A stretch of DNA of 64,000 bases from Deinococcus aerius (GTDB taxonomy: Bacteria > Deinococcota > Deinococci > Deinococcales > Deinococcaceae), in contig NZ_BFAG01000002.1 of assembly GCF_002897375.1 (NCBI RefSeq), positions 346,867-410,866 on the forward strand, given 5' to 3'. Position numbers and translations under genes: made by a program. The notes under the pieces are model-generated. The model saw only the letters and a program-made list of their open reading frames with translations, was not told the DNA's origin and searched no databases. This document shows positions 25,616 through 34,831 of this stretch, one piece after another. How positions within the stretch are numbered: the first letter of the stretch is position 1; the number at the start of each line of letters is the position of its first letter.

Positions 25616-27763
25616 ATGCGCGAAACGCTGCGGCTGAGTGACGCGCCCGAGTTCCACCGCATCCTGCGCGACTTCGCACTCCGACTGAACCGTGACCTGA
25701 GCGAGGAGGACCTCGTGCTTGCGAACGTCCGCGTCACGCTGCGGTACCACGACGGCCGGACGTTTCCCTATACGCTCGACCCGGAGAACTTCCGGGTGGA
25801 GGAGTACGACGAGCCGGTCCGGGCCGTCTCGCCGATCAACAACTCCAGCCAAGCGCGGCTGGTGGTCTACAGCATCCGCTCGGAAGACGGCACTTGGCAC
25901 ACGCCCATCGGGACCACCTGCATTCTGAAGGACATCCTGGGGCTGGACCCCCGGCAAACGAACGCGATGGAGACCGTCTTGCTGGACGCGGCGCACGAGG
26001 CGAAGCAGCGGAACCTGCTGCTCCGGCACGGGGACGACCTGCGCGGCTACGGCCAGGCGAACGGCCTGCACGAAGGCCTGATCACGCAGGCGTACCTCGA
26101 CAGCCTGCGCGACGAGGACCCCATCCGCGAGCACCTGCAGCGGCTGCTCCACGCCCGCATCCCCCTGAACCGGGCCGGGCTCAAGGCGCTGAGGGACCAC
26201 TCCCGCCGGGTGACGCTCGAGCAGGTCGAGGCGGCCCGGACCCGACCCGCCGTGCCGGAACCCGAGGCTCCTCTGCCCCGGCCCGCCCGGCCCGTAGCCC
26301 CCCTGCCGGTCGATGATGGCCGGCGTCTACTGGCCCGGGACGTCGTCGCGCATCTCCAGCCGCACGTGCCGATGCTGCTGGAGGCTCTGCCGCAGGCGAT
26401 GCGGGCTGAGGTGGCCGACCTCCTTGCCGCCGAGGGAGAGCACGTGCCCTGCACCCGGGAGGTGCTGGCCGCGCTGCGGGAGGTCACCGGCGACCTACTG
26501 ACCATGGTGGAGGTTCAGGAGCGGCGGGAACGCGGTTGCTCGTTCGGGGAGGTTACGCCCGAGTTGGTCTCCCGCTGGCCAGAGCTGGAGGCCCACCTGG
26601 AGGACTTGACGCCTCTGCAGAAGTCCCGCTGGCGACACCACCTGATCCAGGGGCAACTCACCGTCTACGAGCGGAGTTGCCTGCGGGAAGCGTGGAGCAA
26701 CGTGCGGGCCAGTCAACCGGACCGGGGCGTCGCCCCGCTGCGCCCTGTTCAGGAGGACGTGCGGCTGGGGGAGCCCGAGCAGCGGCGCTGGTACGACCAG
26801 CGGGACCGGGTGCGGCTGCATCTGCGCCCCAAGCAGGCTCCCCTGCTGGAGCGGCTGAACCAGATGCGGCTCCGCCCGGAGGACCTCCCTGCCCTGGAGG
26901 AGGCCCGGCGGGCGGCGAAGGGAGCCAAGCTCACCCACACGCAGATCCAGGCCCTGCGCCTGCGCCCGGCCTTCGTCCGGGCGATGCCGGAAGCCCTGCA
27001 GGCCGACTTCGCGGTGGCGGTGCGGGACAACAACTTCCCCCCGCACCTCCGGGCGGCGCTGGAGGAAGCCGCCGAGCGGCTGAACCTGGACGCGGGCACG
27101 CTGACGCCGCCCCAGCTCGAAGGGGACGCACGGAAGGCCCTGCGCCTGGCCTGGGCGCAGCTCATGCCGGACCTGGGGCCCGACGAGGAGGCGCTGCGCC
27201 GGGCCCTGGACACCCACCGGTACACCGTGAAGCAGGCGGCCCGGTTGCGGGCGCTGGTGTCCACCCGGTTGCCGGAGACCGCATTGCCCGACGAGGACCG
27301 CGCGTACCTGCTGCGGAACCTGGCCGGGTGGCGGGGGCGATTCTCGGCCAACGACTTCCAGAGGATCCGGGAGGCGCTGGAGGGGCGGGCGTACACGCCC
27401 CGGTTGCTCGCCGCGCTGGACGGCTTGGTCGCCCGGCTGAAGGCGCAGGAGCAGGAGCGGCAGGCGAAAGCGGCGCGGGAGGCTGCGCAGGTGGCGGCAC
27501 GTGCGGCGCAGCGGCGGCTCCAGGCGGCCCGGGAGCTGCACGAGCGACTGCTGTCCCGCTGGGGGGTTCTGCGTCCCCAGGACGCCAAGGTCATGCGGGC
27601 CCTCGACCCGGCGGTGCTGGTGGACGCGCTGCCCGAGACCTGTCAGGCGTTTCAGGACAACGGAGCGCGACTGACGCTCGACATGGAGCAGGCCGTGCGG
27701 ACGTACCTGGCCGGGCAGGTGGCTGCGGCCGGGCAGGTGGCTGCGGCCGGGCAGGGGGACTAG
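25616..27763 (+). CDS. Unknown 715-aa protein
   Basis: ATG at 25616 after CTGGAGG. No family recognised. Residues 1-130 form a globular mixed domain (VRVTLRYHDGRTFPYTLDPE, GTWHTPIGTTCILKDIL). From about 150 onward it is almost entirely helical with many Arg/Glu/Leu; residues 600-640 are a strong coiled coil (ARLKAQEQERQAKAAREAA). The last residues repeat GQVAAA. The TAG stop overlaps the left end of an IS630 element and would be preserved without it, so the gene is complete. A large, intact, isolated gene of unknown role. Confidence 0.6.
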   Translation: MRETLRLSDAPEFHRILRDFALRLNRDLSEEDLVLANVRVTLRYHDGRTFPYTLDPENFRVEEYDEPVRAVSPINNSSQARLVVYSIRSEDGTWHTPIGTTCILKDILGLDPRQTNAMETVLLDAAHEAKQRNLLLRHGDDLRGYGQANGLHEGLITQAYLDSLRDEDPIREHLQRLLHARIPLNRAGLKALRDHSRRVTLEQVEAARTRPAVPEPEAPLPRPARPVAPLPVDDGRRLLARDVVAHLQPHVPMLLEALPQAMRAEVADLLAAEGEHVPCTREVLAALREVTGDLLTMVEVQERRERGCSFGEVTPELVSRWPELEAHLEDLTPLQKSRWRHHLIQGQLTVYERSCLREAWSNVRASQPDRGVAPLRPVQEDVRLGEPEQRRWYDQRDRVRLHLRPKQAPLLERLNQMRLRPEDLPALEEARRAAKGAKLTHTQIQALRLRPAFVRAMPEALQADFAVAVRDNNFPPHLRAALEEAAERLNLDAGTLTPPQLEGDARKALRLAWAQLMPDLGPDEEALRRALDTHRYTVKQAARLRALVSTRLPETALPDEDRAYLLRNLAGWRGRFSANDFQRIREALEGRAYTPRLLAALDGLVARLKAQEQERQAKAAREAAQVAARAAQRRLQAARELHERLLSRWGVLRPQDAKVMRALDPAVLVDALPETCQAFQDNGARLTLDMEQAVRTYLAGQVAAAGQVAAAGQGD

Positions 27764-28374
27764 AGCATTTGACACAAGAAGATATTTGGGAAGGCGTGGG
27801 TGAACCAGCCGAAGACATCGCGCAACGTCACGGCGTTGAGCGCAGTCCAGACGGCGTTGAGCAGAGTAGGCACCTCCCGCCACTCCCCGGCACGGACGAG
27901 GGCTTTGACCTTGGAGAACAGCATTTCGATGGGATTGAAGTCCGGGCTGTACGGCGGCAAGAACAGCACCGAGCAACCTTGGGCTTGGATGCGCGTCCGA
28001 ACGGACGCGCGATGATGCGCCGACAGGTTATCCATCACCACCACCTGTCCAGGGGTGAGGGCTGGGCACAATACTTCCTGGACATACCACTCGAAGATCG
28101 GTCCGTTCACCGCGCCCTCGACCACGAGGGGAGCAAACGGACCCGTTGCCTGGACGGCGCAAATCAGCGTGTGATTGCGGCCCCAGTTGCGCGGCACCGC
28201 ACACCGCACCCGACGGGTGCGGTGTGCTCGTCCGTAGGGGCGAGTCATGGCCGTGTTGAACCCACTCTCGTCGAGAAACACCAGCCGGGCAGGGGTCCGA
28301 AGGTACGGTGCCAAGTCGTTCAGGAACTGCTGGCGCCGTTCTTCACTTCGTTCGGAGGCGACCCGCGTTTTTTT
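27760..28374 (-). CDS. IS630 transposase, C-terminal DDE frame (orfB)
   Basis: This frame continues from the A-run at 28368-28375 (KKTRVASERSEER) and holds the DDE catalytic domain: LVFLDESGF (first Asp), VVMDNLSAHH (second Asp), and LPPYSPDFNPIEMLFSKVK (Glu). Its TAG stop is completed by the target-site TA. To be expressed with orfA it needs a frame change at the eight-A run. A TTG at 28314 could also start it alone, but then the conserved KKTRVASE lead would be lost. Confidence 0.8.
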   Translation of the reverse strand, partial: KKTRVASERSEERRQQFLNDLAPYLRTPARLVFLDESGFNTAMTRPYGRAHRTRRVRCAVPRNWGRNHTLICAVQATGPFAPLVVEGAVNGPIFEWYVQEVLCPALTPGQVVVMDNLSAHHRASVRTRIQAQGCSVLFLPPYSPDFNPIEMLFSKVKALVRAGEWREVPTLLNAVWTALNAVTLRDVFGWFTHAFPNIFLCQML

Positions 28375-28751
28375 TGTAGGTGATGCCGTGCCGCTGGAAC
28401 ACCCGGTCCACCGTGCGGTAGCTGATCCTCAGCCCCGTCTTGGCTTCCAGCTTGCGGGCATGTTCTTCCAACGAGGCGTCGGGGTCCTCCTCCAGCAACT
28501 GGAGCAGGACCTGTTCATGCTCGCTCTGCACCGTGCGACGACGTCCCGTGGGTCGCTTCACGGTCTTCAACGTCCCCGCGGCATGTTTCTTCAGATACAG
28601 CTCGACCGTCCCCACCCACACCTGGAACGTCTCGGCCACCCGCTGATGGTCTGGGTCCTTCAATGCCGCCGCCACGATCCGTTCTCGCAGGTCCACGCTG
28701 TACCCCCGCGCCCCCACCCGTTTCTCCATGCCGTTATTCTGTCAAATGCTC
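27763..28751 (-). mobile_element. IS630-family insertion sequence
   Basis: 989 bp. The terminal inverted repeats begin GAGCATTTGACA at the left (27763-27774) and its complement TGTCAAATGCTC at the right (28740-28751). The target duplication is TA (27761-27762 and 28752-28753), as expected for IS630/Tc1/mariner elements. It carries two overlapping transposase frames on the minus strand. Removing it joins ACTA and GTCC, restoring a palindromic ACTAGT at which the plus-strand 715-aa gene and a minus-strand transposase remnant both end. Confidence 0.9.
28343..28729 (-). CDS. IS630 transposase, N-terminal helix-turn-helix frame (orfA)
   Basis: 128 aa. It contains the DNA-binding part: YSVDLRERIVAAAL, VAETFQVWVGTVELYL and a second helix-turn-helix (LEEHARKLEAKTGLRISYRTV). 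After GITYKK it runs through eight A residues at 28368-28375 into a short alternative tail (NAGRLRTK). The DDE domain continues in another frame (orfB). Confidence 0.8.
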   Translation of the reverse strand: MEKRVGARGYSVDLRERIVAAALKDPDHQRVAETFQVWVGTVELYLKKHAAGTLKTVKRPTGRRRTVQSEHEQVLLQLLEEDPDASLEEHARKLEAKTGLRISYRTVDRVFQRHGITYKKNAGRLRTK

Positions 28752-29175
28752 TAGTCCTCCCCGAAGCTGTCGAGGAAGGCCTCCAGCTCGTCGTCGATGT
28801 TGAGGGCCTCAATCTTGGGAGGGGACCCGTGCGAGGAGCGTCACAGGAGCGCGCGGAGGGTCTTCGTGTGAGGCACCGGCAGGTCACACGCCCGGCAGGC
28901 CGCCTGAATCTCCTGGAGGACCACCCGCGAGGGCCGCGCCCCCCCGGACGGGTCCGTCTGCTGTGCTGCTGGGCCGCTTCGATCAGGGCGGGCGCCGCTA
29001 GGCCCAGCACGTCACGCGTCCGGGCCTCGCGGGGGAGCAGGCCACGAAAGCCCCCGCCCTGTTCATACGCCTGGATCCAGCGGTCCAGAGAGAAGGCGGG
29101 CAGGTCCCATTCGAACGCGCGCGCGAAACGCCGCCCGGGTATTGCTTCTGAGCCCCAGCGGGAGGAGAGGCTGAA
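28751..29175 (-). pseudogene. Remnant of a Mu/TniA-type DDE transposase
   Basis: Three segments of one gene are visible. First, RWGSEAIPGRRFARAFEWDL, then SLDRWIQAYEQGGGFRGLLP, like the helix-turn-helix domain of Mu-type transposases. Second, after an indel in a run of seven Gs near 28935, RPSRVVLQEIQAACRACDLP, then VPHTKTLRALL, matching the region just before the catalytic core. Third, after an in-frame TGA at 28841, KIEALNIDDELEAFLDSFGED and a TAG. The DDE core of several hundred residues is missing, so this is an internally deleted, dead gene. Its stop was shared with the 715-aa gene before the IS630 insertion. Confidence 0.5.
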
Positions 29176-29191
29176 TTACCTGCAGCTGAAT

Positions 29192-29551
29192 CTACGCGCG
29201 TTGCACCGCCTGAAGCTCGGTGGGCAGCGCCGGGTTGTGGCGAATCCTGGTGGGACCCTGAGGCCACTGCCACCCGCAGGCCTCCAGCACCGCGCGGGCC
29301 TGGTGAAAGGCCAGCTCGTCCACCACGTTCAGCCGCAGGAGGGCCAGCGAGGCCCGCTCCTCCGGGGAGTGGAACGCCGCCTCAACCGTGGAAGGCCCCA
29401 GCGGCAGCCAGACTCCCTCGTCGACCCGCGGGAGAGGGGCATCCTGCAGCAGCAGGTGGTAGAGCTGGTGGGCACCGGAGGGCGGTTCCGGTTCCTGAGG
29501 CGTGCCTACCAGGTCCAGCATGGACACCGGCACCAGCCAGAGGTCGAGCAT
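29192..29551 (-). CDS. Hypothetical protein upstream of the transposase remnant
   Basis: 119 aa from the ATG at 29551; no good ribosome binding site. It contains LALLRLNVVDELAFHQARAV and ends QAVQRA. No family recognised. It ends just before the Mu-type remnant, so it may be an accessory gene of the same dead transposon or a remnant itself. Confidence 0.35.
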   Translation of the reverse strand: MLDLWLVPVSMLDLVGTPQEPEPPSGAHQLYHLLLQDAPLPRVDEGVWLPLGPSTVEAAFHSPEERASLALLRLNVVDELAFHQARAVLEACGWQWPQGPTRIRHNPALPTELQAVQRA

Positions 29552-29684
29552 CAAGCCGCAGGTCTACAAGGGAGGAGTTGGCGTGCGGGAAGGCTAGTTG
29601 CGGGGGGGTCTCAAGGATTCACGTGCCCATGCAAAAGCGGAGGAGTGGGGACCGCGGCCCCCACCCCTCTGCCCCAGCGGTGGA

Positions 29685-30080
29685 TTACAGCGCGCCCTTG
29701 AGCTGCGTCGCCACCTTGAAGGCGACCTTCCGGCCCGCGGGGATCTGGATGCGCTCGGAGGTGCCGGGGCGCACGCCGGTGCGGGCGGCAGTCTGCTTCA
29801 CGCTGAGCGTGCCCAGGCCGGGCAACCCCACGCTCTGCCCCTGGCGGAGGGCCTCGACGATGGCGTCCATGGCCGCGTTGACCGCCTGGGCCGCCTGCTT
29901 CCTCGTCAGGCCGCTCTTCTCCGCCACCTGCTCCACGAGCTGCGTCTTGGCGACCTTGCCGCCGCGCCCGGTGGTCACCTCGGCGGCGGGCGCGGGCTGC
30001 TCGGCCTCGGCGGCGCCGCGTTTCGGGGCTTTGGCGGCAGCAGGCTTCTTGGCCGGGGCCTTCGTCGACTTTTTCGTCAT
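29685..30080 (-). CDS. hup: HU-family DNA-binding protein with basic N-terminal tail
   Basis: 131 aa from the ATG at 30080 ([19 protein letters not shown]). The first 45 residues are a Lys/Ala/Pro tail like that of Deinococcus HU. The HU fold follows: [53 protein letters not shown]. It binds and bends DNA as a dimer and compacts the nucleoid. Secondary replicons commonly carry their own HU copy. A G/C hairpin (GTGGGG 29645, CCCCAC 29659) lies after its stop and may help termination. Confidence 0.92.
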   Translation of the reverse strand: MTKKSTKAPAKKPAAAKAPKRGAAEAEQPAPAAEVTTGRGGKVAKTQLVEQVAEKSGLTRKQAAQAVNAAMDAIVEALRQGQSVGLPGLGTLSVKQTAARTGVRPGTSERIQIPAGRKVAFKVATQLKGAL

Positions 30081-30318
30081 GCTCCGCATCGTGCCTGCCG
30101 GACGGCAGAAAGGCAAGCGGGTGTCAGGCCACGCTGGATGACCAACCCCCTCCCGCCGACCCCTGCCCCCAGATCAGAGGGCTCTTCCCCGGCCGCTGGC
30201 CCGGGACGCCGCGGGGGGGCTGCCACGACCGCCGCTCCATCCCCGGAGACGCCGGTCCGTGGCGCCTCACCGGGCTCCGCCCCCCGACCCTGGGCCCGGA
30301 GAGCGACGCACCTCTGCC

Positions 30319-30801
30319 TCACAACAGGCCTTGCAGGTCGCGCACCAGGGTGGACTCGTCGAGGCGTGCGTGAACCACATTCCGCACCCGGCCGCGCCGG
30401 TCGATGAACACGGTTGTGGGGAGCGTCGCGTGGTACTCATGGAAGATCACCACCCCCGGATCGCGACCGGTCAGGACGCCGAAAAGGAAGGGCGCGTCGT
30501 AGCAGGCGAGGTCAAGCGGCGTGACGTGCGCGTGCAGGCTGATCACGGTCAGGTCACGGTCGACATACTCGTCCTGGTAGAGCCGCAGCAACTGGTCGTT
30601 GTCCCGGCACACCGCACAGTGCACGTCCCTGAAGAGGATGATCACCGCCTGCCCGCGCAGGGCCGAGAGTCGCACGGCCTGACCGTCGATGGTCTAAACC
30701 GCGAAGTCGGGGGCCAGCGGGCCCGGAGGACCCCCGCCGCCCGCCAGAGCACACGTGAACAGAGTGAGGACGACCATCCAGGTGATCCGCCGCATGCCCA
30801 T
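30319..30801 (-). pseudogene. TlpA-like thiol-disulfide protein with an in-frame TAG
   Basis: The ATG at 30801 begins a signal peptide (RRITWMVVLTLFTCALAGG) and PLAPDFAV. A TAG at 30694-30696 follows, and the same frame continues TIDGQAVRLSALRGQAVIIL, then the redox site CAVC, and VVIFHEYHATLPTTVFIDRRG. APDF-x-x-x-x-[LI]DG-x-x-[VL]-x-L-S-x-LRG is the classic TlpA/ResA start, so a Gln or similar codon has become amber. A 118-residue product from 30675 would lack a signal peptide. Confidence 0.7.
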
Positions 30802-31020
30802 GTCTCCCCCCGCCGCGCTTGACCTGGAGTGTACCGGTTGGGCGTCGGGGGCGGTGGGCCGAGGATGAGGAGACCCGGCTCGGTGGCCCCGGGGGAACCT
30901 CGACGTCGGGGTCCTCCCGCCCTCTTCCACTGATATAACCGGGACATCTTCAGACGCGGTCTCACGTACCCTGAGCAGCAGGGATGCAGGTCCGCTGACC
31001 CCTTTTGCCCCGGAGGCCCC

Positions 31021-32010
31021 ATGAGTACCTCGAACCACGTTCTCGCGCTTGTGAAAAGCCACGTCGACCGGGACGACCAGCAGTTCCTGTCGGTGGCCTT
31101 GCAGGTCGCGGCACGCGAGGCCAGGCAGGGACACGGCCACGTGGCGCAGGAACTCCGGAAGCTGATCGACCTCGCCCGCTCGCGGGAGGGCCTCCCGCCG
31201 CCAGCTTCCCCCTCCCCGCTGGTGTTTCAGCCGCTGCCGCCCAAGGGGGAACTGGCCTCCCTGCTGTCGGTGTCGCACCCGCGCCAGCGGCTCAAGGACC
31301 TGGTCCTGCCCGATGAGACGGCCGGACGCCTGGAGCGGGTGATTCACGAGTACGTGCAGCAGGAACGGCTGCGGGCCTTCGGGCTGACCCCGCGGCGCAA
31401 GATTTTGATGATCGGCCCGCCCGGCAGTGGCAAGACGCTGACCGCGCACGCCCTGGCCGGCGAACTGGGGTTGCCGCTCATGACCCTGCTGCTCGAGGGG
31501 GTCATCACGAAGTTCATGGGGGAGACGGCGGCGAAACTGCGGACGGTCTTCGAGGCGATGGGCACGATGAGGGGCGTCTACTTCTTCGACGAGTTCGACG
31601 CCATCGGCGCAAAACGCAGTGCGGGCAACGACGTGGGGGAGATTCGGCGCGTCCTGAACTCGTTCCTCCAGTTTCTCGAGCAGGACACCTCCACGAGTCT
31701 GATCGTCGCGGCCACCAACCACCCGGAACTCCTCGACCCGGCCCTCTTCCGCCGCTTCGACGACGTGATCGAGTACCAGCTGCCCACCCCGGCGGTCATC
31801 ACCCGCATCCTGAAGAACAAGCTGGCCCGGTTCGCGCCCCCCAAATTCTCCTGGTCGAAGCTGGCTGCCGCCGCCGAGGGGCTGAGCCACGCCGAGGTGG
31901 CCCGGGCGGCGGAGGAGGCCGCGAAGACGGCCATTCTGGGTGGGCGCGAGCAGATCGGGGGCACGGAACTGCTCGCGGCGATTGAGGAACGCAAACTTGC
32001 TCGCCGCTGA
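31021..32010 (+). CDS. ietA: AAA ATPase, IetA-like
   Basis: 329 aa; CCCGGAGG precedes the ATG. A helical N-terminus (1-95) leads to an AAA domain: Walker A GPPGSGKT at 132-139, Walker B VYFFDEFD near 187-194, sensor 1 AATNHPELLD and the RRFDD arginine finger region. Its partner 33 bases downstream is a subtilisin-like protease. This ATPase-protease pair is the IetAS architecture, named from a plasmid-borne Agrobacterium locus and later listed among phage-defence systems. The ATPase would sense a trigger or remodel substrate for the protease. Its cytoplasmic location fits the absence of a signal peptide. Confidence 0.75.
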   Translation: MSTSNHVLALVKSHVDRDDQQFLSVALQVAAREARQGHGHVAQELRKLIDLARSREGLPPPASPSPLVFQPLPPKGELASLLSVSHPRQRLKDLVLPDETAGRLERVIHEYVQQERLRAFGLTPRRKILMIGPPGSGKTLTAHALAGELGLPLMTLLLEGVITKFMGETAAKLRTVFEAMGTMRGVYFFDEFDAIGAKRSAGNDVGEIRRVLNSFLQFLEQDTSTSLIVAATNHPELLDPALFRRFDDVIEYQLPTPAVITRILKNKLARFAPPKFSWSKLAAAAEGLSHAEVARAAEEAAKTAILGGREQIGGTELLAAIEERKLARR

Positions 32011-32043
32011 CGTGCCGAGCCGCTAAGATGCGGGTCATCCCGC

Positions 32044-34518
32044 ATGACTGAACCGCGACGCGATCTGAACCACCTCTACCTGGAGGGTCCCGGGCAAGCC
32101 ACACGGTACGAGGTGCAGGGCAACGTCAGGGCGCACATCACGCCGCGCGACGACCGTGCCGCGCACGCAGCGGCCCTGGCGGGTCAGCTCGCGCTGGCCA
32201 GGCAGGCACTCTCGGGCCTGCCCCGGGACCCCGCGTTCCCCGAGGGGCCGCAGGGGCAGTACCTCGACTTCGAACTGACGGGGCGTGACGCGGACAAAGC
32301 TCTCCTGCAACGGCTGGAGGGTCGGCAACAGGGCATCGAGGTGGCCTCGGTCCGGCGGGACCCGGCGACGAACCGCGTGATTGCGACGGTCGTCGTGCCG
32401 GAAACGGCGGCCGGGACCTATGACCGCCGAATCCACGAGTACGCCAGCCAGGACACTCCCGGCGGCCAGCCCAAACGCGCGTCCCTGGTGACGAACATCG
32501 AGGGGATCCGGCACGCCGCCCTGCGCTCCATCTTCGTCGGGGACGCCGCGTCGCTGCCCGGGCCGGGGGCGGCCGTGTGGTGGGAGGTCTGGGTCCGGCA
32601 GGGCGCGGCCGAGGAGTTCCGTCAGGTCGCGCGGCGGGTGGAACTCACCGTGGCCGAGGAGAGCCTGAGCTTCCCGGACCGGGAGGTGCTGCTCGTGCAC
32701 GGCTCCTTCGACGCGCTCAGCCGGATCTTCCTCCACACGGTCGTGATGGCGGAGTTGCGCCTGTCGCGTGACACGCCGGACGTGTTCGTGCGCATGAACA
32801 ATGCCGAGCAGGCCCAGTGGGTGGACGAGGCCGCCACGCGTCTTCTGCCCCCCGACGCGTCGGTGCAGACGGCCGTCCTGCTGCTCGACAGCGGCGTCAC
32901 GCGGCCCCACCCCCTGATCGCCACGCACCTGCACCCGAACGACTGGCAGACCTGGCACCCCCACTGGGGACCGGACGACTCCGGGTGGGACGGGCACGGC
33001 ACCGCCATGTCGGGGCTGATCCTGCACGGGGACGTCCTCGCCTTTCTGCTGTCGAGCGCGGCGGCGAGGCTCAGTCACCGGCTGGAGTCCGTGAAGATCC
33101 TGCCCCCGGCCGGGCACAACCCCCACCACCTCTACGGGCGCATCACCCAGGACGCGGTGCGGCAGATGGAGGGGACCAACCCCGAGCGGCAGCGCGTCAT
33201 CTGCCTGGCGGTGACGGCGACCTTCGACGTGAACCGGGGTCGGCCCACGGCCTGGTCCGCCGCCCTCGACCAGCTCACGTCCGGGGGCGGTGACGAGCCC
33301 CAGCGCCTCGCGGTGGTGGCGGCCGGGAACAACACGCCCGCGGTTCCCGACCTGTTGAGCGACTACCTGGGGTCGGCCGACACCGCGCAGGTGCACAGCC
33401 CCGCCCAGGCGTGGAACGTCCTGACCGTGGGGGCGTACACCGACAAGACCAATCTGCTCGACCCTCGGTACACGGGATGGTGGCCGGTGGCGCCCGGGGG
33501 GGACCTGTCCCCGACCAGCAGCACGTCCGTGCTCTGGCAGGAACAGTGGCCCATCAAGCCGGAGATCGTGATGGAAGGCGGCAACCTGATCGTGAACGGG
33601 GGCACCTTCGATGCCAAGCACCCGGACGTCCGGTTGCTCACGGCGGATTTCGACCTCACGACGGGGCACCTGCGGGACTTCGGGGACACGAGTGCGGCGT
33701 CGGCGCTGGGGGCGCGCATGGCGGCCCAACTCGCGGCGGAGTTCCCGCACTACTGGCCGGAGACGATCCGGGCGCTGATGGTGCACTCCGCCGAGTGGAC
33801 GCCCGCCATGCAGGCGCGCCTGGCCGGGTCCCGCCGCCTGGATGTCCGGAACCTCCTGCGTCGGTACGGGTACGGCGTCCCCCAGCTGGAGCGGGCCCGC
33901 CGCAGCGCGCGGAACGACCTCACGCTGGTCGTCCAGGACGCCCTGCGCCCGTTTGAGGCGGTGGGCAGCCGAACCCGGATGAACGAGATGCACCTGCACC
34001 GCTTCCCCTGGTCGGCCATCGACACGGCGGCGCTGGAGGGCCTGGACCTTGAGATGCGCGTCACGCTGTCGTACTTCGTGGAACCCAATCCGAGTGAACG
34101 CGGCTACGCCCAGCGGTTCCGCTACGCCTCGCACGGCCTGAGGTTTGCAGTGAAAGGCCCGCTGGAGACCGAGGCGGACTTCAAGGCCCGCATTCAGCGT
34201 GAGAGCCTGCCCAACGAGGGGAGCAGCATCCGGGACGCGGGCAACGATCATTGGGCGTTCGGCCCCAGACTCCGGACCTCCGGTTCGATTCACTCGGACC
34301 GCTGGCGCGGGGACATCACGACCCTGCAAGCTTGTGAGGCGGTGCTGGTCTACCCTGTCAGCGGGTGGTGGCGCGAGAAACGGGGCGGCACCCCGCCGTA
34401 CGTGGACCGCGACGCGCGGTACGCCCTGATCGTGAGCCTGCGGGCCGTGGAGGCGGACGTCGACATCTACACGCCCATCGCCACGGCCCTGAGTATCCCC
34501 GTGGAGACTACGGTGTGA
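32044..34518 (+). CDS. ietS: Subtilisin-like serine protease, IetS-like
   Basis: 824 aa, no signal peptide. The N-terminal 270 residues are unassigned. The S8 catalytic triad is visible: Asp282 in LLLDSGV, His318 in DGHGTAMSG, Ser550 in GDTSAAS. An oxyanion Asn is likely in VVAAGNNTP near 425. The C-terminal 250 residues are beta-rich. It lies 33 bases behind the AAA ATPase, same strand, matching IetAS. A cytoplasmic protease gated by an ATPase would cleave a phage or host target. The activity is inferred from family and context. Confidence 0.75.
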   Translation: MTEPRRDLNHLYLEGPGQATRYEVQGNVRAHITPRDDRAAHAAALAGQLALARQALSGLPRDPAFPEGPQGQYLDFELTGRDADKALLQRLEGRQQGIEVASVRRDPATNRVIATVVVPETAAGTYDRRIHEYASQDTPGGQPKRASLVTNIEGIRHAALRSIFVGDAASLPGPGAAVWWEVWVRQGAAEEFRQVARRVELTVAEESLSFPDREVLLVHGSFDALSRIFLHTVVMAELRLSRDTPDVFVRMNNAEQAQWVDEAATRLLPPDASVQTAVLLLDSGVTRPHPLIATHLHPNDWQTWHPHWGPDDSGWDGHGTAMSGLILHGDVLAFLLSSAAARLSHRLESVKILPPAGHNPHHLYGRITQDAVRQMEGTNPERQRVICLAVTATFDVNRGRPTAWSAALDQLTSGGGDEPQRLAVVAAGNNTPAVPDLLSDYLGSADTAQVHSPAQAWNVLTVGAYTDKTNLLDPRYTGWWPVAPGGDLSPTSSTSVLWQEQWPIKPEIVMEGGNLIVNGGTFDAKHPDVRLLTADFDLTTGHLRDFGDTSAASALGARMAAQLAAEFPHYWPETIRALMVHSAEWTPAMQARLAGSRRLDVRNLLRRYGYGVPQLERARRSARNDLTLVVQDALRPFEAVGSRTRMNEMHLHRFPWSAIDTAALEGLDLEMRVTLSYFVEPNPSERGYAQRFRYASHGLRFAVKGPLETEADFKARIQRESLPNEGSSIRDAGNDHWAFGPRLRTSGSIHSDRWRGDITTLQACEAVLVYPVSGWWREKRGGTPPYVDRDARYALIVSLRAVEADVDIYTPIATALSIPVETTV

Positions 34519-34831
34519 CCGCTGGGGACCCGACTATCAGGTCGACGTGGAGCGGGACCGGTGGTTTCCCCGGTTGCACCAGGGCGGGCCGTCGGGGTCA
34601 ACCCGCCTCCTCCGCTGGTTGGGTCGGGAGCGGCCTCAGGCGAGCGGCCAGTTTCCCACCGGGTTCTGCCCATTGAAGCAGGGCTCACAAGGTCGGTGCG
34701 GGCTCTGCCCCACCGCTTCAGGTCCCCGTCACGCCCGGAGCGCCGAAGGAAGCGGGGAGAGGGCCTTCCCTGTTCAGGCCGCCCCTTCGCGCGGTGTTCT
34801 CCGCCGGGCCGGGGCGCACCTGCTGCGGGGC
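34519..34831. other. Intergenic region without recognised features
   Basis: About 310 bases between ietS and a small minus-strand gene. No coding bias, no clear terminator. Confidence 0.4.
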
